From Haliclystus octoradiatus (Eukaryota; Cnidaria; Staurozoa; Stauromedusae; Haliclystidae), in NCBI GenBank assembly GCA_916610825.1, contig OU744450.1, forward strand, positions 19,274,814 through 19,338,813: 64,000 bases of DNA, in the 5' to 3' direction. Positions 25,501-40,500 of the stretch are shown here, one piece after another; the stretch's first letter is position 1; every line of letters begins with the position of its first letter. The translations under genes were made by a program, and so were the position numbers. The notes under the pieces are model-generated. The model had not been told where the DNA came from, did not search any database, and saw nothing but the letters and a program-made list of their open reading frames with translations.

Positions 25501-28500
25501 CTATACTCTGGCTACCAGACCCGTCGAATAATAACGTTTTTATGATATCACTCAAGGTTTCTACATACCTGTATTGAACAAAAGATTAAGGTTAAATCAT
25601 ATCAAGATAATACCTCAACCAGTGAGAGATAGTTCGGTAAGGAATTGTGCGCTCTTTTATTCGACATTTACATGGTTACACCACCCATCAGATTCAACGT
25701 TTGAACGATCTTAAGAGACAAACACTATCAATTACTAACCTGCGATGATGCACTTGACAGACTTTGTTCTCTTGCGATAATACCAAATATCGTACCACTA
25801 ATTGCAGCTTCAATCTGTCCGTTTTCAAAAGGAGTTACGCCATTGGCATAACCTTCCTACGAAAGGCAAAATGTAGATGATGGTAAAAGCTATTCTTGCT
25901 TAACCGTAAATTCCGATTGTTTTTGCTTTGAAGTGTGTATAAAGAAGTATGTGTGTCATTTTCTTGATACGATGCGAAAAAATAATACAGTTACTATATA
26001 CAACAGGAACATTAATTATTGATCTCTTTGCAAACCACACAAATGATTTCAAAGGATTTTGTTGGATGCGTCAAATCAATGTAAAAGTTTGCTTGGTATT
26101 GCGTAAATGTTACAAAACGAAGGACATTGTTACGTTATTGCCTAGCATTATGGTGGCTATGTGATTTTACTTGGATGGTCATAGATGATAGTGGAAAATC
26201 ACTGTTATCTTTTGCGACGTTCTCATATATATATATATATATATATTCATATGGACATCCATCTAAACCGTTGCTCGTAGGCTATTCAGAGGATCACGAA
26301 TCAAAGCCAGATTTAATTTATTGAAAAGCTATGTCGCAAGAGAGAGGATTACAAGCATTATCAGTCACAGTTAATAAATTTGCTATCGATATATTTCTAC
26401 TTTTTATATTATTTTTAATAATACAAAATCATGCCAATTACGTTTGAAACAACATTGATAGCATTTTTAATCATTTTAATGAACCAATTAGATTGATCAT
26501 AAACTGGTGATTGTCCATACATGTGATCTCTTTCTCTTTTACGTTGTTCACTAATTATACCAATGTGAGATAGTTTGAGTTTTAAATATTCATCATCCCC
26601 TTTTTCTTTTCTTGATCTCTCTTCTCTTAATTTAATCATTAATAAATATGTTTGATGAATATATGCTTGATGATCCATAGTCGCAAGAGTAGAAGGTTCA
26701 AAATAAAATGATCTATCTCATTAGTAAAAGATGGATTACGTTTAGACAAAGGCCACTGTCTGTTGATGATAATTGACGTTCCATCAAAGACTTTTCCAAC
26801 GATCCATTTTCATCTGCGAGACAACGGGAAGTCCCTTCCTCGCCATGAAATGCCCCAGCAGGGTTTCTCTGGCGAGGGGCACTTCTTTGTTCTTCAGATC
26901 CTTGGATGTTAGTCGATTTTTAATCTTCTTCGTCGATCCATCTCTTTGGCACAAGAAGCTAACAAGCACAAGAAGCTAACCAGGATCGTTTGCAAAGAGT
27001 CTTTGTTAGCTTCTTGTGCTTCACAATAGCTGGTGAAGTTGAAACAAAAATTAATTTCTCTTCGTGAAATTCTTATTCTGGAAACTGTTACGACCACAAA
27101 CGCAAACTTCGTTTCGAAACATTCGACATTCCAACTTCGAACGCACGTCCATCATTTTTACAGATGATGTGGAAATCATGAATGTTTCTTTGCTTACGAA
27201 TTTCCCACAGATATCTTATTTTTAATTGAATATATTTATAGATGAATAAGTATTTTTTTCTGGATGACTATAACTATGTAAACGGAATGCCTCGTTATGG
27301 TAGCCTCATATTAAACCATTCGCAAAATAACCTGGAAACTACTGGTTAATTTATTAAACGTCATAATGATTGGAAAATATTTGATTCGTTGTCTTAGTGA
27401 TTGTGAATACTTCTGCTTTAGATTTATTCGCTTGGATATATCAACGATATTATTGATAACTGGATACAGTTCATTGTTAATTGATTGCAAAAATTGTCAG
27501 AGATGGCTCGCTTGAATTATTCATTTAAAGAATGCAGCAGCCAACTTAAATTACGAAAGAGAACGAGGAAGCCTGAGGTTAGAAAGAGCTTGTTAAGTTC
27601 TCAACAATTTCAAAATGAGCTAACAAGGGTTGTTCGTAGAGAAATGGATCGACAAAGAAGATTAAAATCGACTAACATTCAAGGATCTGACGAACAAAGA
27701 AGTGCCCTTCGCCAGAGAAACCCCGCTGGGGCATCTCATGGCGAGGAAGGGACTTCCCGTTGTCTCGCAGATGAAAATGGATCGTTGGAAAAGCCTTTGA
27801 TGGAACGTCAGTTATCATTAACAGACAGTGGTCTTTGTCTAAATCGTAATCCATCTTTTACTAATGAGATAGGTTCATTTTGTTACGAACCTTCTACTCT
27901 TGCGACTATAGATCCTAAAGCATATATTCATCAAACATATTTATTAATGATTAAATTAAGAGAAGAAAGATCAAGAAAAGAAAAAGAGGATGATGAATAT
28001 CTAAAACTCAAACTATCTCACATTGGTATAATTAGTGAACAACGTAAAAGAGAAAGTGATCACATGTATGGACAATCACAAGTTGATGATCAATCTAATT
28101 GGTTCATTAAAATGATTAGAAATACTAGCAATGTTGTCTCAAACATAATTGGCATGATTTTGTATTATTAAAAATAATATAAAAAGTAGAAATATATCGA
28201 TAGCAAATTTATTAACTGTGACTGATAATGCTTGTAATCCTCCCTCTTGCCATACCTTTTCTATAAATCATATGGATGACTTACGATGATTTCTTTTGCT
28301 TTTTGGAAGGCAGCGAATACATGACTTGATTTGAATAATACAAATTGCAGTAAACCAGCGATCGGACTGACGGAAATGTTGTAATGATACGCTAAACCAA
28401 GGCCACGGATTTGGCGCCAAAGTGGACCCTACCGAATATAACAATATTAGGGATAATATTATCCAATACTCACAATACAATATAATAACGTGTAATTCCG

Positions 28501-31500
28501 CCACACTAGCATTGATGAATTAGAATTAGACTTGGCATTGGTGCTAGAATAATGATCTCTGCCTTTTTTACGCGTAATCGATATGACCCAATCTGTCACA
28601 GCCACAGGAAAAGCACCAGTCACTGCACTGTAAATTAAGTACTGTGGTATTTATCTATATGTGTCTCAGTTGAGTGCAGGAGGATGGGCAGATGACGCCC
28701 TGGCGATGCAGCTTGAACCTATCGACGTATTAACTAATACTAATATTTTAGGACGTTCACTTCCCGAAAAATGAAGTTAGCAAGATGTCGCTCACGAAAT
28801 CCATCCGGCGAACGAATGTGAATTTTTCCATTTTCTACAATTTTTACGCCCTTATTTGATCACCTTGCTGCCTGACAATCAATCACGAGGGTTGAACCAA
28901 TCTCGATCGACTCGTATCTTGGATAAGGTTTTCCCTTCTTAAACTCGTGTTTGCTGCCGTCTCGTGGATCGTTTAAGAATAACTTTTTTCTTGACAACAT
29001 TTGATCAAGAAATGTATTCTGGACAACTCATATGGACTGTTGCTGTTCACGATAAATCATCATCCTACTGATTTTATTATCCTATTATCTTGATTCATTT
29101 TCAGAAACTTCTTATCACAATATTATAAAATTGAGGATTTTAAAATGTTTCAAGCCTCGTCCAAAGGCATCTCGATTCGATAGAGTGGAAATGTCGAAGA
29201 GCAAACTACTAACCTCAAGAGCAGTCAGATATTCACTGAATACCAACATCGCTGCGTAATCAGGATCTTTGTATGTAGTGATTGAAGGACAAGCTAGAAA
29301 CAAGAACGCTGATTCTACCGATCCAACGCCGATCAACTTTGATGATAAGCGATTTTGTCGTAGCCAAAAGTTATCCGTTTTCAAGGCAGGTGTTGAACTG
29401 AGTAAAAACATAAAATATCACTATAACTAACACCAAGATATTATATTGGAACCAAGATAGTCTAACTCAGATTTGTGTTTGTGAGAGTTTTAAACAGGCC
29501 ATAATATTATCTTACCTTTGTGAAAATCAACCAAATAAATTGTATTTAACATCCTCAAGCATTGAATAATTCAAATTTAAAAACGACGTCTTTGCCTGAC
29601 ATCAATAACATCCTCAAAAGTCTATCTTTGTTGACCCAATATCGATCAATTCCAAACATTTTGATCTGTTTTGCCACGGCAAAATCACTGAGAATTGGCC
29701 TCAAAATCTATTTTAAGATCATCTCGTTTCGACGCGAAAAAAATACCGGGGCTCAGATTATCAAACAAACAAACTTACTTTCTTGTGAAACATTTATTAA
29801 ACATTGCTGATATTCCATATGTTTGAAATGTCGCGAGTGGCAAAAAATCAACAGAACCGGGTTTCATGATTTCATCTGAACCGCGCGAAAAAATGTTTTA
29901 CTTTTCACAAGAAAGTAAGTTTGTTTATTTGATAATCTGAGCCCCGGTAATTTTTTCGCGTCGAAACGAGATGATCTTAAAATAGATTTTGAGGCCAATT
30001 CTCAGTGATTTTGCCGTGGCAAAACAGATCAAAATGTTTGGAATTGATCGATATTGGGTCAACAAAGATAGACTTTTGAGGATGTTATTGATGTCAGGCA
30101 AAGACGTCGTTTTTAAATTTGAATTATTCAATGCTTGAGGATGTTAAATACAATTTATTTGGTTGATTTTCACAAAGGTAAGATAATATTATGGCCTGTT
30201 TAAAACTCTCAAAAACACAAATCTGAGTTAGACTATCTTGGTTCTATTATAATATCTTGCTAACACATTATTATTATAACTATTAACCATGCTTTAATGA
30301 ATGTTTATAGTTCCTATTGTAATCGATTGATTTATGACCGATTATAGTTTCTTGAGTTTTTTAAACGCAATGAAGATGGTATAGATAGCCTATAAAAGTC
30401 ACCTTTCACGGTTGGATATTGCTGGCGTTGGCAGTCGCGAATGATGCTTCGGATAGGGATAATCGGATTGCAACACTCACTGATCTCGTGATAATTCACA
30501 CCTACTAATTAATGTAAATACATGTAATCTATTGCGCAGCAGTTAATTCAGTTGACTCATGTCATTATATTACTAACACCGTATTATTACTATTATTATT
30601 ATATCCTATCAAGTACATATCCTATTAAGTATAATAACAAATCCTACCAATTGAACCATATGTGTGTTTATATATCTCTTCAGTATTGGTTCTAATACGA
30701 ATATATACGAACATAACAGATGCCTAGCGGGAAACAGTCAACAAACAGCAATAAAAACAAGCTTTCAATCCATATACAGTAGGTGGTGTACATAATGGGG
30801 CTAACTATTAAGTCCCACCATTTGAAGCAAGGCAGGTGGATCGCTTGCAATTAGGGTCCGACAAAAGGTGGATTTCTGCAATCAGATTCTGGTAGGCTAG
30901 AGAGATAATTCAGAACAAAATTAACAGACCCTGCTTGCATGAAACGCTTCTAGAACGAAAACAGCGGAGTTTAGGTACAAGCGGGGTTCAACAAAAGTAG
31001 GAATCCTAGATCCAGGAAGGTTGAAGCAAATTGAGAAAAAAAAGTTGAAATTCATCTAGGATTCCAGCAGGCAGAACCTTTTGTCGGACCCTGGGTCCAC
31101 GTTTGCTTAGTAGGTACTTATACTATTATAAATAATTATGGAATGGCAATTTAATAATTATCACTAGGCACCTCTTCGTTTACAAAAGCTTTGATTCTAT
31201 AAGTGTAACGATCCCAATTATAATCAATTGCATGTAGATTGTCTTACGTTTCCATTTTCTGCTCTTCCGTTGAAGCAAATATGTCTTTCCAAAGAGTATG
31301 TGAATTTTTTGGTAATTTTGTGGCATCAGCAGCAAGAAACACTCTGAATAAATTTGGTTGTGCTAATATTAAACGTAATTTATTGAAATCATCTAATATC
31401 TAAAATAGAAGAAAAAATATGAAGCAAAGTTAGAAATTATTATGACTGACTCAATCGTTGTTAACAAAAAATGTACTGAGTATGACTCGTAACATTCAAA

Positions 31501-34500
31501 ACTATTCGATTCCAAAACTGTTATTAAATAATATTTCCATTTATTGGTCAATATATATATACATATTAATCGTTCATATGAAGGTGAGATTTTTACATGA
31601 TAATTACCATGCTATTCTTGAAGGAATTGTCCCGGTGATGTATTAAATGCGTCTGATGAAATATAGCTAGACCATAAACAAACTATACCTGACTTGAGTT
31701 TTCCCCATCTAGCTTTTCTATGAGTTGCTTCAAAAATTCCTGCTGTCTAACCATATTAAGAGCATGGTGACTACTGTCTGTAAGAAAATGCATACAATGA
31801 TATTAAGAACAGTTAAAGCATGATTTCAGTTACAATAACAATTTCAAATTTAGTGTTGCAAAATAATTTAACCTTCCCAAATGAGGATGATATGATGTTC
31901 TAAAATGTGTTTTCGAAACGAGTATTAATTTTACTTTATTTTTAATTTTGATAAGAGATTGAGCGTTTCTGTGTTTTGATTAAAGTTCGACGGAAGACTC
32001 AACAATAAAACGTTCCTTGTATCATATGATACCCATTTGCATCATACTCAAGCTTCAACCCTAATTCCAGTGTCCGATGAGGATGCATCGGAATTAAGGA
32101 GGCCATAGGTCATGCATATTATGGGGCATGTGAAACTATCAACGAGGGCAGATTACAAGGTGCTTACATTACATCATGCTCGAAGCCCCCTTTTGAAATG
32201 AAAACAAGTCACTAAAAGCAAACGTACAGGCTTGACACATGTATTAAGGATAAATTTACTTCTAATAAGGAAACATTAAATCTAATATTGGTAACTTGCG
32301 AGTAAGAATTATCTAAAGATATTTTATTTGGTTTCTGATATTTAATCAAATACTCACCTTCTCTGAACAAAATTTCTCTCAATAATGCATTAGCAACCTT
32401 TCGACCACTCCTCTTTGCACTACAAACATAACATGTTTATAAGGATAATTGTAATTGATATAAATCCAATGCTTTAACTATACTGTAGGATTAAAGTTGA
32501 AACACTAATCGCAAGTCTCTTTTGGGAGATAATGATGATGAGTTCTCAATTGAGCTCATTAAATACAAAAGTTTCGTAGTTCACAAATTAAGAAGCCAAT
32601 TTTCTGGAATACAATATTATATAGAAATTACAGTGAAGCATTATATATGATGGATGAACATCAACACAAATGAACAGGAAATATGTGATTGAATAAAACA
32701 TTTACAGCGATACCTGTTTATAACAGCCAGCTATGAAAGGTAGATAAATTGATCACTATATACAGGTGGCTTTTACATAGAGCGTAGATTCAATAGAAGA
32801 TATTTTATTGTAGACATTGCTAGAGTAACGACTATATATAGGTGGCTGTTGTCTAGAGGTGACTGTTACAACAGGTTTGGCTGTGTCAGAATTTCAAACC
32901 GACAAGCCCATTTTAGACTCTTTAACAACAATTAGAAATGATAAACAATTCAGTTGTTTTATAGTTGTTCATTTGCAAACTTAAAATTATTGTTTTATCG
33001 TTAGCCTATGACAATAACGTAACATTGTATAATGTATGTTGGAAACATAAAACTGCAAGTTGTTGACATAGTACTTTAATTTACCTAGCAACATCATTGA
33101 CAATTTTGTTAGCAATAACTTTGAGACGATCCGCAGTGAAACATATATTGAATAAAATATCATGCAACCATTGGACACCTTTTTCATACTTTTCAATTTC
33201 CATCTGAAAGTAAACATTCAAAAAGTTCATAAGAATGGGGGTAACTCAAATCAATGAATAAGTTTTCATAGGGGCCACAATGGACTTTTCAGGAATCAAG
33301 TTTCAAAGCTTGAGCTCTTGTTGACAGGGCATCAGTAAATGGAAAATATTGATAATTAAATAAAACAGATGTTCTTACCTTAAGCTGAAGTGCAAGACAA
33401 TGACTGAATGCACCTGGATTAAATCGACCACCATTGAAACCAACTGAAGCACCATTGGTCAGAGTGTCTGCAGCAAGTTCTTTCACAATTTGCTCATATG
33501 GTATTAAAACTACATAAAAAGTCACAACGATATCATGAATTTCATAGAAACCATAATAATTATAAGCACATACATTTATCTTGCAAGCAAGCGCATGATT
33601 ATCAAAGCCTATTAAATGCGTTGAAAATACTGTTCAAGGAAACATGTTTCCCAACATTTATATTTAATTTTACTTTTCTGATTTACAATAAACGATTTTA
33701 GAACAAAAATTACGCCATTACGATTCCAGAAAACAGCATAATAAAATCTCGTCTTGTTCCAACCAATATATCCCCTATGAATACAGTTCATGACAATTCA
33801 GGGACCATTTAACGTTCATGAACTGTTCATGAACTATTGTTCATGAACCATTTATAAGGTTTTCATAAACAGATCATGAAATTTAAGTTCATGAACTTTT
33901 GATGAACTTCTAAAACTCTTTTTGCAGGGAAATTAGAAGAAGGTCTGTAAAAAAATTATGCATGGTAAATCATTTACTGGGACATTCAAGTCATTTCTAC
34001 AGAGAATACCAATTGAGCTAGATAATTTCGTAAGCTCAGATTGTACTCAGATTGATTGAACTGACAGTGAAGATACATACTACATAGTCAAATTGAATTG
34101 TGTGCAGTATTAGAAATTTGAGATCCCATATTTCGTTGCAAAATATCGTGATACAGTCGAACTTGCTTAATATCCCCCCTTTGATACGGATGAAAAGCGG
34201 GACATTAAGCAAGGTGGGATATTAAGCGGGTAGGATTATGAGAGTTTGAATTGAGAATGGAAAATAGAAATCAGTTTTATGAGGGGATATTAAGCAAGAT
34301 TGGACATTAAAAAAGGGGGTATTAACCGAGTTCAACTGTATATTGAACCTACCATCATTTCTTCTGATTGGTGATTCAAACAATGCTTCACAGAAAAGAG
34401 GCATGTACATTAGCATCTCTCTAGGAATAGCCTCAGTATCAATGATGACAGTCATCTCAACAAAGAGTGATTTGATATGGTTCAATTGGAATGCATAAGG

Positions 34501-37500
34501 TATTTCATCCACTTTAAATTCTAAATCTTTGCTTTGAGACTTGGATTTGCTGCGATTAGACATAATGGTGATATCATGGAAATGAATACTATCAGTTGAA
34601 GGCACATTCAATGAATCAACAAGTCCTGGTGGTGGCTCAACCTAAATACATAAAAAAATAATTTAAATTAAAAAATAGTAGCAAATAAATAATTACAAGA
34701 GGGGTAAATGTGTTCCTGAATGCAGACCGAAAACAGATTAAATTTCTTGATTTGAATTCTTTAAAAGTGGGTACTTTTGTCTTTCATTATAATTAAAAAC
34801 TTAACAATTGATTAATTTGATTTCCACGTTTTCAATTTGGGAGAATTACACTTTCAATAGTGTTCAAACCAAATTTTCTTTCTCAAGAGATAACAATGAA
34901 ATATTGCATATCTACATTTTACAGCTCATAACAAATAGTTTTGCAACATAAAACTTTGTACAAAATATTGTATTAAATAATTCAGTTTAAAGACGTACAT
35001 AGCTAGGAATTTCATTCATACCATTTCACCTCCATAGACGTTTAATGATTTTTTACGAACTGTTTATTAAGTTTCTGAGAGGATATAGATCATAGTAAAA
35101 TCCCATGCCCCGGTTAAATTACTTCTAAATCTCATCAACAATGTGGGTGGACAAATGAAACTTTTACATTCGCCAACATTTGTGAAATTGAGTCCATCCA
35201 TCCCAATCCTGAATAGAGTAATGCCATTGTCGACCAATCAGAAGAAGGCTTTTATTTTCATCTACTTCAGTTCACCGATGTTGACGAAAATAAAAAATCT
35301 TTTGGCTACTTTGCCAAATCTTCATCAACTGTGTTGAGAACAATATAATATTCAAGATGTTGGCAAAATTAACTCAAAATGAATTCCAACACAAGCAAAC
35401 TAACACCACCAACCTGATAGTGGCACAATGACTATCCGTTTTTGCCAACATCGTTGGCGGCGAAATAGACAGTCATTTGGCCAGAACTTTACATAGATGT
35501 TGAAGTTCCCAAACGACAGTATTAGTATGTAGTGACCTGGTATTAGTAATGTAGGTGGGTCTAGTGATTTTTAACTTGGTATAAATACCTCATTCTTTTC
35601 AGAGGCATCCTTTAAACTGTCAGCTTTCCCTTTCAAGCCTTTTTCACCTAATTTCTCACACTGTTTCTTAATTCTGTTTCGTTCTTCTTCTGTCATTTGT
35701 TTGCTGAGAATTTCACTTGGTTCACCAGTTACCTAATCAACAACAATACAAATCAACAATGTGTCACCATCCAACCCCGGAATAAAATGTCACTGAAAAG
35801 GAATGGCACATGCTGCTATGTTAGAGCGCTAGCCTTGTAACCACGTTATCACAATGTCCAATTTTACAATTCTGAATGAAGAAGTACACATAATCGTGAG
35901 TTATAACTAAAGCATCCTGATAATTTGTGATGATTTGTTTGCAAGATAGTCCCATCTTATAATAACCAAAATAATCAGAGAATGTAATTGATCTCAGATG
36001 TAAGTATTTTGAAATCAATGCAATAATGTAAACAACCAGTTTCCTATAAAGCCATCCAACTAAATTATACTTTCTAGTATGTTGGTCAGTGATTCCACAG
36101 ACTTTTATTGACGTTTTCCTGAAGTTTAATGGCTTTAATTAACCAGTGAAACTGCTGAACTGTTTTTCAAACTGGAAGAGGAATGATTGCACCCCCTGCA
36201 AAAAACAGTTCAGAAGTTCATGAACAGTTCATGAACGTTAAATGACCCCAATTTTCATGAACTGTTCATGGACCTTCACTCTTGTTGAATGGTAGACAGT
36301 CTTCTTATAGACACACACACACACTATCTGCCTTTAAGTGCTGAATTGACTACATGTATTGTCATCATGACATTTGCAGTTCCTACTTCCTAGTACCCAA
36401 GGTTGTAGCTAACAATTAATTCAGTTCAGGACTAACTAGGCCAACCATTCTTTCTTTGCTTCAATGCACTGCTGAATGGCTTATGAAATTCTCTGAGAAC
36501 TTAATGCTTTATCATTAAATGTTTCATCTCAGCAAATGATGTCAAGTTTGTATATGAAACAATTGTTATATGTTTGCTATTGTTATCTGTTGATGGAGCT
36601 AGTTTATGTGCTACTGATATGTTACGTTATTCATAATTCACTTTTACCATCCCAAATCCCATCATCTATTGATTGGTAAGGGGGATTATAACTACGATTT
36701 CCACTGACTTAGCAGTGGGGAGCTACATTTTGTTGCCATCCTCCCATCAACCAAGCACCTATGCCAAATTATTGTGATGTTAAAGATTTGCGATTATAAA
36801 AGGTTTATCAGTTCTTACTTATGGATAAACCTGAATGAAAAGAAACAAGCAGTAGAACCTACTAGTTATTACGTACCAAAATTTGTTTCATGTCAAGTGT
36901 TGAAGTCTTGAGTATCTCGCGCCAGTAAGAAACAGGTTTATTCATTAATTTTTTCAATCGACTGATTTTATCAACATAACCTTCCAACTATGGATATAAA
37001 TAATACAGACATTGATTAGGAACGTTAGAAATCCACTTTAATGAACAATTTTTATGAACGTTTTTTACCTATATTTTCATAATACTGTATGATAAAATGT
37101 TCAAGAATAGTAGGCCTAGTTTGTGAACAGCAGACACTAGCTTAGATTGTAGATTGCTTATACAGACACACAGGAGATTGGAGTGTTACTCGTAATTGTT
37201 GGTACACATTCAATTTTTAGACAAAAAAAAAATCTACATTCAAATTCTCAGGCTCAATCAAATGGAAACGACTGGAAACCACATGAATATTTTGAGTCAT
37301 AATTTTAAAATCTACACAGTTCAGCATTTGGAATATTTTGTTGAGCTCATTTCTGAATCAATGAAACTATTTAAAGTTATTTTACCAAGAAGCCCACTCT
37401 GCTCTTGCACATGCTTGCAGGCAACCAGAATGAAAAACAAATTGGTTATGGATAAGACAATAGTTTGAAGATTCCTTGACAGGCATCCCCCTGTCACTGA

Positions 37501-40500
37501 ACACTTGAACCTAATACGCGTACAGGTGCCACCTTATAAATGTGTTTATAATGTTAGCGATTGCTTAATTATTGTCGGTTACTTTTAAGTTTTTAAGGTA
37601 AAATTTGTTTTCGTGTCTACAGGGCCATTTACACTGCAACAAAACAGGCATGGTACTTGTCAATGAACACTCGAGGAGTCGAGGTGTTAACTAGAATGTG
37701 GCCCGTTTTGGGTTTTTTCAGAGTTTAACCAGCTTATTAAAAACTGTTTTCAAGATCGTACGTGCCTATTATTATGTTTTTCATCAATTATAATATCTAA
37801 ATTTTTGTAACAGAAAAAACTCAGAATTCCACTGTAAAGAGATGCAACTTCTTAGCCATGAACTTCTACGATGACGTCATAATTACTGTAAAGCGGCACG
37901 GTGCCCACTTTTTGAGCAGGCCGAGATCACCTCGAGAAATGATCTCGGCTCGATCAAAAAGTAGGCACGGTGCAATTTTTCAATGTCTGAAAACGTTTAT
38001 CGACAAATACGTCATCGACATAAGAATCAGTAGCTTCATTAATTGCAGAGTCCATCGGCAACACTGTTTTCAATATTGTAGACATTATCATGGGACCTGC
38101 AGTGAGTCAAAAATCAAGACGAGTTAGACACCATAGTGTGCCAGAATGCTCTATCGTTTGAAAGGCCACAGAGATTAGTCAATATGCAATTGCAGGTACA
38201 CACAAGTTGCGTCCATATACTTACATAGAATGCTGACTCCATTGACTGACTTCAAGGAAAACACATAGCGATCATGGGCATTTATAATGGCTTATGCAAA
38301 GGACCAAAACAATAGGAAGAAAACCATGAAACTTCAAGTTACGTTCTGAGCAGATTTTGTTTCTAAATGAAACACATTTTTCTCTGATGAAAGAGTTATT
38401 AAAATGAATTGCAATCCCAAGTTGCATTATTTATGAATTAAAAAAAAATCCGTTTTTAATCGTTTTTGGAGGTAAATGAAAATGGTATTTTGTTTCTAAC
38501 TTTTATGGGTGCATGTATATCTTGTTGTAGCTTATACACAATTTGACACACCCCGGGAACATAAAAGAAACAAGCAGATGAGTTCAAATGATGACTGAAG
38601 TCACATCTTTATGATCCTTCACGTGGTAGGAGCAAATTTTATATAAATTCAATACTATAAACTTCATAAAACGTCATAAGCAAGTGGGCAATCTCATGAT
38701 AATGGATCTCATGAGCAGAGGCTTTTGTGGGGGAAGTTGAAAATGTGAATGTGAAAGTTCCTACTTTTCCATAAATAAACTGTTCATGAACAGTTACGGT
38801 TGATCAAAATGTAGGAAATTTCACATTCATGAACATTTTATCATTTAGTTCATGAAATGTTCATAAAGCATTTGTGAAACATCCATAAAATGTTCATTAA
38901 CGATGTATTATGAAACGTCAGTGAGTGGACCTATTAATATTTGTCGCAGGGGTTACCTTGTCATGAGAGTCAGAGTAAAGAAAGTCGCCAATTGAGTTGA
39001 AGGCCAAAAATTCATGAGGATTATCCTCAAGCTGTAATAAAAATAATATGAAATTCAAACTTGTATCAGCCATAAAGTGTTTTAAAACTTGAATTTTGTA
39101 TGCTTACCGCACTCATATCTTCTAATATCTCTTTGTGAATAAGTGTTTCAAGTCGTTCAAGATCAAACTCTTCATCTCCGTCAACAATTGATTGGATAAC
39201 CTTTGAATACCTATAGAGAAGATGGCCTTGGAAAATCACCCAATTTGACATTGTTTAGAATAATAACATCAAGTTATCTTTAAATTAATTTGTGCACATA
39301 GTTTGAGTTTGAAAAATCACCATCAAGTTTAAGTTGGAACTGGAGTAGGCTGACATCTACGAGATTGAAATGGTATATATTGATTCTTGAACCTGGCACA
39401 AACATATAATAACTTTTCATGGCCTATGATTGAAAAATACAGTATGTTTGTCTAAGAGCATGAGGCATTCATAAAAAGTTACTGAGAGTCAGGCTGTCAC
39501 AAAGTTCGGGATCCTGGGAACCTGGTTCCCGGAAGGCCAGCACAAAATCAGAAGTTTCCAATCTGATCATGATTATTTTCTTATTCAAAATTTATTATTC
39601 TTGGATTTCATATTTTTATCTTTTGAACTCCATGCAACTTGCTTCAAAGTAAGTCAAATTTCTGAAATTTTCAGATCAATTCTTCAAAACTATGAAGCAT
39701 TATAAATTTAATCCCAGAAGTTTTACAATCGAACAACACAGTTCCCGGAAGATCAAACCTTTTGTGAAACCCTGCTGAGAGTTGAGTTGCCTGTTTTTTT
39801 TAGCTGCTACTTGAGCCTATCCTCAAATGAGTTCCACAGGTGAGTGGATAACTTGTAATTGTAAAGTTGGATCTAAGATATCTTCAGCATGACAATGACT
39901 GGGGAAGTTCATAAAAAATGTTCATGAGGTCAAATAAAATTAAAAACTTCTCATGAGCACCCACATGTCAAAATTGTATCCGCATTTTATTTCATTTTTA
40001 TTTAGTAGAAAAAAACTTTTGTATTGTTTAGCGTTATATTATAAGTTTAATATTAATAAGAAAATATTGATCACTATTCAAACTACAGGTAGTCTCCAGT
40101 AAAAACAAGACACATAAACAATTTATAATAATTATAAAAAGTTTGTAATTATAGATTATGTCTGACATTGTATATTTTACTTTGCCACACACTAAAAAAA
40201 AAACCTGACTCATTGACTTTTAAATTTTTTCTGATGAAACACTGTTAATGTTTTTTATTAGGCCTTAGCTGTTTTTATCAATTAAAGGTTCATGAACTGC
40301 TTGAATATTGTTCATGAATTATGTTAGCCTGCGTACGAGCCCCAAGGTTTTTTCTGAAACCACAGGGTCTGTGAACTAATGTGTGATTTTCAGCTATCAT
40401 AAGTTTGGGATATAATTTACGCATTATATTGTATTATCATTAAGATCATTGTTGCGGCTGATAACTATGATGTGTTTGATGAAGAGTTGGGATTTTATGA

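Larger units (their letters stand above)
19765..25739. other. Large 6-kb intron of the M16 gene
   Basis: This intron separates the 39-codon exon at 25740-25856 from a 44-bp exon (19721-19764) with clean AG and GTAAGT signals. It contains copy 1 of the orphan gene family, a SINE copy, a TA microsatellite, the whole second FLVCR-like gene on the same strand and a 184-bp tandem repeat. Between 19800 and 20740 I see no gene. Confidence 0.6.

Noticed and set aside
24950-25565. CRISPR-like array
   Set aside because: The repeats are 184 bp, contiguous and without spacers, in a eukaryotic intron; a minisatellite.
29562-30131. Two identical small proteins on opposite strands
   Set aside because: They are the two arms of the foldback element read in mirror image.
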